DNA of 64,000 nucleotides from the NCBI GenBank assembly GCA_003586115.2, contig QVOM02000049.1, positions 21,815,765-21,879,764 on the forward strand. The letters run 5' to 3'. Each line of letters opens with the position of its first letter. The first letter of the stretch is position 1. The notes under the pieces were generated by a model that searched no databases, was not told the origin of the DNA, and saw nothing but the letters and a program-made list of their open reading frames with translations. The translations under genes and the position numbers were made by a program. The DNA comes from Salvator merianae. Its lineage: Eukaryota; Chordata; Lepidosauria; Squamata; Teiidae. Shown piece after piece: positions 57,372-64,000 of this stretch.

Positions 57372-59044
57372 GACATTCCTCAGATGAGAGATGTCATAAA
57401 ATAAAGAGAAAAATTAAAGAACTGAATGCAGTTGGAAGAATCTGGCATGTGTCCATTCTTGCCCTGCCACACCTCCAAAAAAAGGGTGGGGAATGAACTA
57501 GTTGTGACTCCATATGGTAGAAGAAAGGAATGAAATGGAGTGACTAAAACATTAAGCAGAAGCTACCATTCAAGATCTTTAAAATTTTATTTTAGGGTTC
57601 TACTTGGGAATTAGGAATCAATGATCAATGTGAACAATTACTGTTGCTAGTAGACAAAAATATTTCTACAGAGTGGCACGGCATTAGACATTTTAAGCCT
57701 CGGTTTTCAAAGACTTCAAAAAGTCTACTCGAACATGCACACGGAGTTGAGTTGGCTTTCATATATTGTCTGTTCTGACATTTCAATATACTGTAGTTTA
57801 GGCATGTATCTCAGAAAGAACCTACTTCTACCAGGATGAGTGTGTATATCTATCTAATCAGAGTAAGGCACTGCCAGTCTAAAAGCTTCACTGGGCTGCA
57901 GAGGTATGACAAAAAATTCTAAATTGTCCTGTTTATGAAACTAGTGGCTAAAGATGATTTTGATTACCGCAACTAGTGGAGTACAGTAGCTGAGTGACTA
58001 AGCTGTCAGTCAAACCATCTCAAGCTCTTCTGTTACGCATCAATTCTCTCCAAGAATCAGTCCAATATCCACAATGAAGTAATACTATGTATGTTAACAG
58101 CATTTCTGTGCTGACTACAACTTGGTAATTTAAATACAACACTGCATTCTGATTTACTTACCTTCCTCAAGCCTTTTATAAATCAGAATGAAATAGGCAA
58201 GGATTCAAATATAGCCTCTATAGCTTAATTACTATTTCTGAGAAATGTTAATGATTCTGAAATTACTACTTCCTAACCTTAGTGTTCCCCTTTGAACATG
58301 CAAATCAACTCCTCATGAAGTTCAAGAAACATAAACTTATTAAACAGGAAATCGTTGATGCATTATTTATTTTTTTCTAAGATAAGGAAGCAAAATTCCT
58401 GTCTACAGTATCAAGTCTCATTCATACTCGTAAGAGAGCACATGTGCACATACAGACATATATCTAAACAAAATAAGAAGTATTCATAAAAGTTTTGATA
58501 CATACAGGTCACTGCCCTCAGCACCAGACTCATCAATTAAAATGTCTTCTATTGTCTAACACTGTATTTCAGTAGGATGTCTTTTGTGGGACAAACGTTG
58601 CTAGATTTAAAAATGCATACTAAGATTGAAACCAAATATTCTTCTTAGAATAATAATGCAATAATTTTTATAGCTATTTCAGAATCCTCTTATTTGTGAA
58701 CAAACCTGAAAGTCAGCCATATGCATATTTAAGTTCCACATAGGCCATCTACATAACTACAACGGTCAATTTTGGATTAGATTACAGCGTGAGAATGCTC
58801 ATGATGCTCACCAAAACAAGCCAACAGTCTGTGCCAAAGGATGATATAAAACATTTCTTCTCCAGCCTGTTTAAAGCATACTATTCCTTGAATAATGATA
58901 TGGTTTAGTTGCTATAAACTATTCTCCAAAACAAACCTATGTTATGCAATACCTGCCTATAGAAAATGAGAGTTAGAAAAGGCCCAGTCTATCCATGAAA
59001 GCCTATGATACCTCAGAAGCCCCTCCAGGTTCAGATGTAAAAGT
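57372..59044. other. Non-coding stretch with one half of a diverged repeat pair
   Basis: AT-rich. About 58441-58560 resembles 62511-62660 (shared CATACAGA-ATA-ATCTA-ACAAAA, TTTTGATA and CCTCAGCACCAG). No gene recognised. Confidence 0.4.
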
Positions 59045-59640
59045 ATGAGGCCCCACAAGAGGGTGTTCCCTGTGATAGTCCGCAAACTACTGAATGACCT
59101 CCCACTTCTGAGGTGCATCACACACCATTACTTTGTATATTCCATCAGAAGAGAACCACAAGGGAACCATGTAAAAGTAAAACCTCGGTACATAAAAGTT
59201 CTTCAGAGAAAGGACAACTGTACAACTGGGTTTCTGGAATTTATATGGCCCTCTATTGAATCAAACACCACCTACAGTTTCGACTTTGGTCTGATAGTGA
59301 GCCAAACCACAGGAGCTTACCACAGACCAGCTGAGCCACTCCAGGATTCTCCTCCCCTTGCACTGCTAGCACTCTAAGTTGTGCATCACACCCACCTGCT
59401 CAGTTGGGCCACTATTGGGTCACAAGGTCTTCCAAGTTTCCACTCAGCCCGCAGGCAGTCACTTGTCCACATTCAAGGCCTTCCCAGAAGCAGAGCAGTA
59501 CACATTCACAGTCTTGGTCTACTGGTATGACTTGAAGACCTCCACTGCTCAGGCAAGTGAAAAACACCTGTCTGAAGATCAAACGGAGTTCTGGAGGACC
59601 AGTAGCCTGCTTGGTCCAGAAGGTAGGTATAATACATTAC
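59045..59640 (+). other. Unresolved coding-like patch
   Basis: Two successive plus-strand frames, 110 codons (59045-59377) and 92 codons (59379-59657), lie in a locally less AT-rich segment. I recognise no domain. The second frame contains AFPEAEQYTFTVLVYWYD and is followed by CAGAAG/GTAGGT at 59617-59628, a good splice-donor match. I found no matching acceptor or conserved motif. It may be an exon, a retroposed gene piece or old transposon coding DNA. Confidence 0.25.
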
Positions 59641-60252
59641 TTAGGTCATTGGTGTGATCGTGAAGGGAGAAGTGGGGAACATAGGTGTAGGAGAAAAGTG
59701 GAAATGTCACAGGTGTGACAGGAGTGGGAGGCTGTGGGCATGAGAACAGAGGGTTCAATGAACTTGAACCCACTGGCTCAATATACTAATGTGCGATTTT
59801 GAGTTTTAGGCTGAACTAATTCTGACAGCATCAGGAATTGGTTCATGTCAAACTGAAATGGGCAGAACCAGTTTTTGATCTCTACTGTATTAAAAACACC
59901 TCTCCAGAGAACTCCAGTTTGAATGCTACTGGATGTGTGCTGTCACGGGTATGCTGATCTTCCACCTTTTTTTTCTTTACTGCTAAATAACATCACTTTA
60001 CAACTATATGTAAAGTTTAAACCAATATACAACAACTATTTTCCAGAAAAATCTTGTTTACAGTTGTTATAGTCTTATGCTAAGTTAGGGCTGTGTAGCT
60101 GAAGATAAGTTCTTGTTGATTGCTGGAGGTTGTTTTACTTGATACACTTGCCTTCAAAAAGATACTCAGAAAGAATGAGGCCTAGTCCTCTCAAATTATA
60201 TTTATAAGTTGTACTGTAATTCTGCCTGTTTCATTTGTTCTATATATACAAG
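59641..60252. other. Non-coding stretch, nothing recognised
   Basis: AT-rich; no supportable gene or repeat. Confidence 0.5.
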
Positions 60253-60853
60253 GGGCCTTTTCGCACTGAGCTCGGTAGACCATTCCCAGTAGTCGGCTTC
60301 GAACCAGAGAGGTTGGGGAACGCTCGGTGCCATTCGCACTCCCAGCCAGAGGAACGAACCCGAAGTCGACCAGCAGAGGGAACAGTGCGAATGGCAGCCA
60401 CTAGTTCGGTACCCACTTCGTACCCACTTCGTACCTTCGCATCTACTTCGTACCCAGAGGGCTGGTTACGAAGCCAGCTTCGTAACGGCAGCTCGGTTAC
60501 CAAGCCGAAAGGGCTATCCCGGGTACGAAGTATCGTACCGGGTTACGAAGCAGCGGAGCGGGGTACGGAAACTTCGCACCCCGGATGAGAAGCAGCAGAG
60601 CGCGCATGCGTAGCCGCAACAGCCACACCCGGCGCCGAGGCAAACAGTGCGAAAGCACCGTGCCCGATCTTCACTCCATCGCGCAGGTCAGGATGAAGAC
60701 ATCTTTTTTGTTGTCTTGCCTTATCCAGCTTCGGGTTCGAATCAGGTACGGAGTGGTTCGGATCGGCTGAGGCACGCGCCCGCGGCAGTGCGAACGCTCC
60801 ATTCTAGCGAACGGACAAGAACGGTCTACCGCTACAGTGCGAAAAGGCCCAAG
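60250..60853 (-). mobile_element. CpG-rich DNA transposon, family copy C
   Basis: The element is 60253-60850 (598 bp), inverted relative to copies A and B. The best-preserved TIRs are GGGCCTTTTCGCACTGAGC at left and GGGCCTTTTCGCACTGTAGC from the right, each running on into CGGTAGACCRTTC. AAG flanks both sides (60250-60252, 60851-60853), a likely 3-bp target duplication. Internal motifs lie at 60333-60340, 60383-60391, 60645-60653 and 60786-60794. GCCATTCGCACT (60329-60340) and AGTGCGAATGGC (60384-60395) form a perfect 12-bp inverted repeat. The centre has ACTTCGTACCC tandem words (60411-60455). No coding capacity. Confidence 0.85.
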
Positions 60854-62510
60854 GTGAACAAATGTCAAAAGTTCACAGTTCCTGTTCTGCAGACATGGAA
60901 CAGCTGACAGTTTAGTTTTGGAGGAAAAGACATGGTTTGATTTGATTGGGTACATTTTAAAACTTGGGAGAGAAATTTAATTTGATGGGTTGGTTTTGTC
61001 ATTGTTGGAGGAAAACCTGTGTATATAAGCTGGTCTAGAAGCAGCTGAAGAAAGAGCTGGAAGAGAAAAAAAATATACAAAAGGCAGAGCAGAAGAAAAG
61101 GGCAGCTGAGTGGAAACCAGAGAGACAGGATGAAATCGCAACAGCTGAAAATACAGACTTGTAATCACTGGCTGGGCAGTAACTGCTGGCAGACGAGTGA
61201 AGGAGCAAGCCAGGAACGAAGAAAGAAAAGTGAAGCTGCAGTACAAAGCTGCCCCATGCCTTCTAAGGCTTTAGACTGCAGAACTGGAATTGGAACTTTG
61301 CTCACTTTATTCTATTATTTTGTACTTCACTAAATCTTACGTGGTTTTGCTTTACTGCTTACGTACCATGTGAAACTGTATGTTTTTCCCCTACTATGTA
61401 AAATATTTAAACTCTAAAGTTACTACTGCTATTTTCCCCACCTCATGCTTGTGCTTTTCCATGCTACCTGGCTGCTAAAGCAGAAGAGCAGAAACATGTG
61501 GACCTGGTGGCTAGAGGCATGATAGTGATCTGGTGGCACCTAGGACCAGCTGGGGTAGTTCCGCCACAAATACGTTTATGTTACCGCTGAATTCCACAGA
61601 TGGGCATTCTCCACATTCCTTTTACATTTTTTCAGTCCTATCTTTGGCTGGGTACAGGGGCTGCACTCTGACCCATCTTTCTGTGCATCAAATTAAGGGT
61701 ACTAGAAAGGAGAAAGGGGTTGTGTTTGTTGTGACCAACCTCGTTAAAACCTAGCATGCCCTGAAGAATGAAACTTTGTTTTCCCTGGCTGGATATATGG
61801 AAAGCACCCTCCATGCTGCACGTCAAACTCTCCATTTTTTCCCTCAACACCCCCCCCCACACACAAAGTGCAAGCCTCAACTCCTTCCCTCCAAAGTGTG
61901 GTGCCAGAATTTTGCTGTTCTCAGAAAGTATTTGGGGGACTCAAAACTTTTCTCCTGTATATTTTTCTTCATTTTTAAAAATACTTGCATTCAATGTTCC
62001 TGCACAAAAGTGAAGTCTTCTAATGAAAGAAAAATCCCCTGCACACAGCCTTCCAACATCTGACTTAGACTTAAAACAGGGGCGTTTAATGTCCTTAAAA
62101 GAGTTGCAAAGAGGCAGGAAAATGCCCAGTGTTCTGCTCATGGGCAAACTAGAAAAGGTATAAAGGTGGCTTCATGCAGTTCCCTTAATATTCTTCCTCT
62201 ACTCTACCCTCAAGTAGAACAGAAGACTCAATTTCTCCTCACCAAGTTCGGAGCTGTAGCTTTTGCATTAGGCGGCGGCGGTGGTGGTAGGAAAGCTTTC
62301 TCACTTCAAAAATACGCATATTTTATTTTATTTTATAAATGCTTTTGTGCAGGAGCAATGAAATGAAGTTTTCTAAATGAAGGGGGAACACTGCACAAAG
62401 CCTTGCTACTTTGGACTATGAAAGAAAGAGTTTCCTCTAACTTTATTTAAATAGTAGCGAAGTGGCAATAGTAGAGCTGATATTCTTACTGCAGATGTGC
62501 TAGGAAGGGG
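60854..62510. other. Non-coding stretch; TATA-like site at 61021
   Basis: GTATATAAGC at 61021-61030 lies about 170 bp after copy C, followed by purine-rich sequence and a less AT-rich segment to about 61560. This could be part of an LTR, but I see no paired LTR, no clear TG...CA ends and no duplication. A C run with ACACAC lies near 61850-61865, and a GGCGGCGGTGGTGG patch near 62272. Confidence 0.3.
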
Positions 62511-62830
62511 GTACATATACATACAGAAATAGATCTACACAAAACAGGAAACTGCCAAAAAGGGGTTTTGATAGATGTGTGCCAAAAAGGCAAATCAATT
62601 AAAGCAAGCCACTGTCCTCAGCACCAGCCCCTAGAGGCAACTGCAGTCCATACTGTGTTCCTCTAAAACCGATTCGACGCATGCCATTCGTGCTCAATCT
62701 GGCACTACAATGCTCAAAACTAATAAGGGGAAACCTGCACCTTTCCTTGAAGACACATCTTCTCCATCTCCATTTAGACAGCACCTAAGTTCATTAGAGC
62801 TTGCTTAGGAATAAATGTACATAATATAGC
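62511..62830 (+). repeat. Diverged repeat shared with about 58441-58680
   Basis: CATACAGAAATAGATCTAC with ACAAAACAGGAA aligns with 58450-58480 at most positions. GTTTTGATA, CACTGTCCTCAGCACCAG and a later TTAGGAATAA-like phrase keep the same order. Either an old dispersed family or a local duplication 4.1 kb apart. Confidence 0.4.
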
Positions 62831-64000
62831 TGATGCAAACTTGCAGCTTTAATGAAATTTTATGAACAATAATCCCTACTCACACAGCAGGAATTATATA
62901 TGCCTATTATAGTACATTTAGTTTTTCAAGATGTTGTCTTCTATTGGCTGAATAAAAGATATAATTGTATGTTACTTGCATATGAATACTATGCAAGTGT
63001 TAGCTAAATCACAGAATGTCTTGTGAAAGGGAAAGCTTCATTCTCTATAAATTGTTCTACATGCTAAAAACACAAGTCACTTATTCAATAGAAATTCACC
63101 CCAAATTCAGTGGATGAGGGAATGCCATTTCCTCTTAAGCATATTTAGGACCACAGCTTTGATATCAACTCAAACGTTCATTTTAAGAGCAATATTGCAA
63201 TAAAATGATGAAGGAATAATGCAAGTTTCTTCCCCAGCATATGGATAGCTTCCCACACAAAAACATGCCTCAGCGTACAACTTTCTCTGCTTCATGTCTA
63301 TTCCATAATATAGTAAATACCAAAAAGACAAAAAGCAAACTTATCTTTGCTCAACCATCTAGGAGAAAAATGCAACAAAAAAGGAGCACTAAAATCTCTT
63401 AATAAACTACATCCAAAGACCTAATACCTGTGACTTGTAAATAGTTTGTACATAACAAAGAACAAAAACATAAGACCCAAACCAAAAAAAGCAAGGACAA
63501 CTGAAAAGCTACTAAAACTCAAACTTTTAAATGCAATAATTAAACAATTTATAAGTCTGAAAAGGAAAAGTAACAACATAATTTGTTTATTAGCAGAGTG
63601 TTTATGACCTGGCTTGATTTCACAAGATGAAAGAAACACAAACCAATAATGTAAACAAAAACTATATTATGCCACAAATGTACTTTAACATCAGATGCAA
63701 CAAACCTCGAAGTATAAATCAGCAAACATTAAGTGCCTTTTTTATAGATTTCCACAGTCAAAACAGGAGTCCAGGATAACAGGTAGATTTGCAAATTGCA
63801 GTGAGCCGTGATTAATAGTTTCCAGTGAACACAAACGTGGGTTCTTCCTTCACCCTCCTGAAGAGCAGTCAGGAACAAAACCATAGAACATAACCTGACA
63901 TTATATCTGAACTAAGGACTATCATTTGTGGCTTGCCTGAACAGAATAAATTATGATCCTCAATTCAGATGTGATACCAGCCGAAGGTGGCCAAACAAGG
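62831..64000. other. Non-coding stretch, nothing recognised
   Basis: AT-rich; no supportable gene or repeat end to the window edge. Confidence 0.5.

Noticed and set aside
57293..57496. Frame with poly-Val and poly-Leu, resembling a membrane segment
   Set aside because: Translation of the TAG/TGC microsatellite; no gene context.
60240..60955. Multiple frames on both strands across copy C
   Set aside because: By-product of a CpG-rich inverted-repeat transposon; none has transposase features.
60990..61560. Possible solo LTR with TATA box at 61021
   Set aside because: No paired LTR, no convincing TG...CA termini or target duplication, and no primer-binding site I could defend.
1..64000. CRISPR arrays, bacterial operons, phage or toxin genes
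   Set aside because: No regularly spaced direct repeats, no dense coding and no ribosome-binding-site pattern; all evidence points to a vertebrate nuclear genome.

Overview
This window is vertebrate nuclear DNA, most likely from a squamate reptile (a lizard; a gecko is possible but unproven). I infer this from the repeat mix. One CR1 LINE has both reading frames intact, and there are decayed L2-, L1-, R4/Dong-, CR1/L3- and probable DIRS-type retroelements. There are also tRNA-related SINEs with an L2-like tail, hAT foldback elements, and many short DNA transposons with PIF/Harbinger-like ends. The background is AT-rich and non-coding. I recognise no host protein-coding exon, no rRNA or tRNA gene and no CRISPR. 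The window is best read as intergenic or intronic sequence. Layout: 1-9.9 kb is mostly unique sequence with a Z-DNA-prone tract (1404-1442), a self-complementary repeat (3637-3848), a 48-bp tandem duplication, a small MITE (5607-5722) and a 211-bp hAT foldback element (6448-6658). A CpG-rich transposon family unlike its surroundings occurs three times, at 9962-10571 and 24264-24731 (same orientation) and 60253-60850 (inverted). Its TIR is GGGCCTTTTCGCACTG and the terminal motif recurs at fixed internal places. Other DNA transposons lie at 17019-17220, 19025-19339, 20982-21480, 44690-44758, 47149-47372, about 49379-49534 and 51749-52570; two of them have clean TAA or TTA target duplications. 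The centrepiece is the CR1 retrotransposon on the minus strand, about 28613-33030. ORF1 (313 aa) carries a CxxC/CxxC finger, a coiled coil and an SGNH esterase domain. ORF2 (911 aa from its first Met) carries an APE endonuclease and a reverse transcriptase with an intact FADD box. The last two sense codons of ORF1 form U UUA AAC, the classical -1 slippery heptamer, directly before the UAG stop. The -1 frame is open from there into ORF2 for 65 codons without a Met, and those codons encode the conserved endonuclease N-terminus that the first Met would omit. This suggests that ORF2 is expressed by -1 frameshifting. The presumed 5' UTR holds a 14-bp tandem array of AGGTCA half-sites. Around it lie older remains: a DIRS-like patch (33140-34600), CR1/L3 pieces (34650-35830, 39900-40195), two L1 3' fragments (40197-42400), an R4/Dong LINE (47540-48620), and an L2 LINE (about 49900-53870) split by a DNA transposon and a SINE. 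The final 10 kb are mostly unique sequence, a third copy of the CpG-rich family, and an unresolved coding-like patch (59045-59640).
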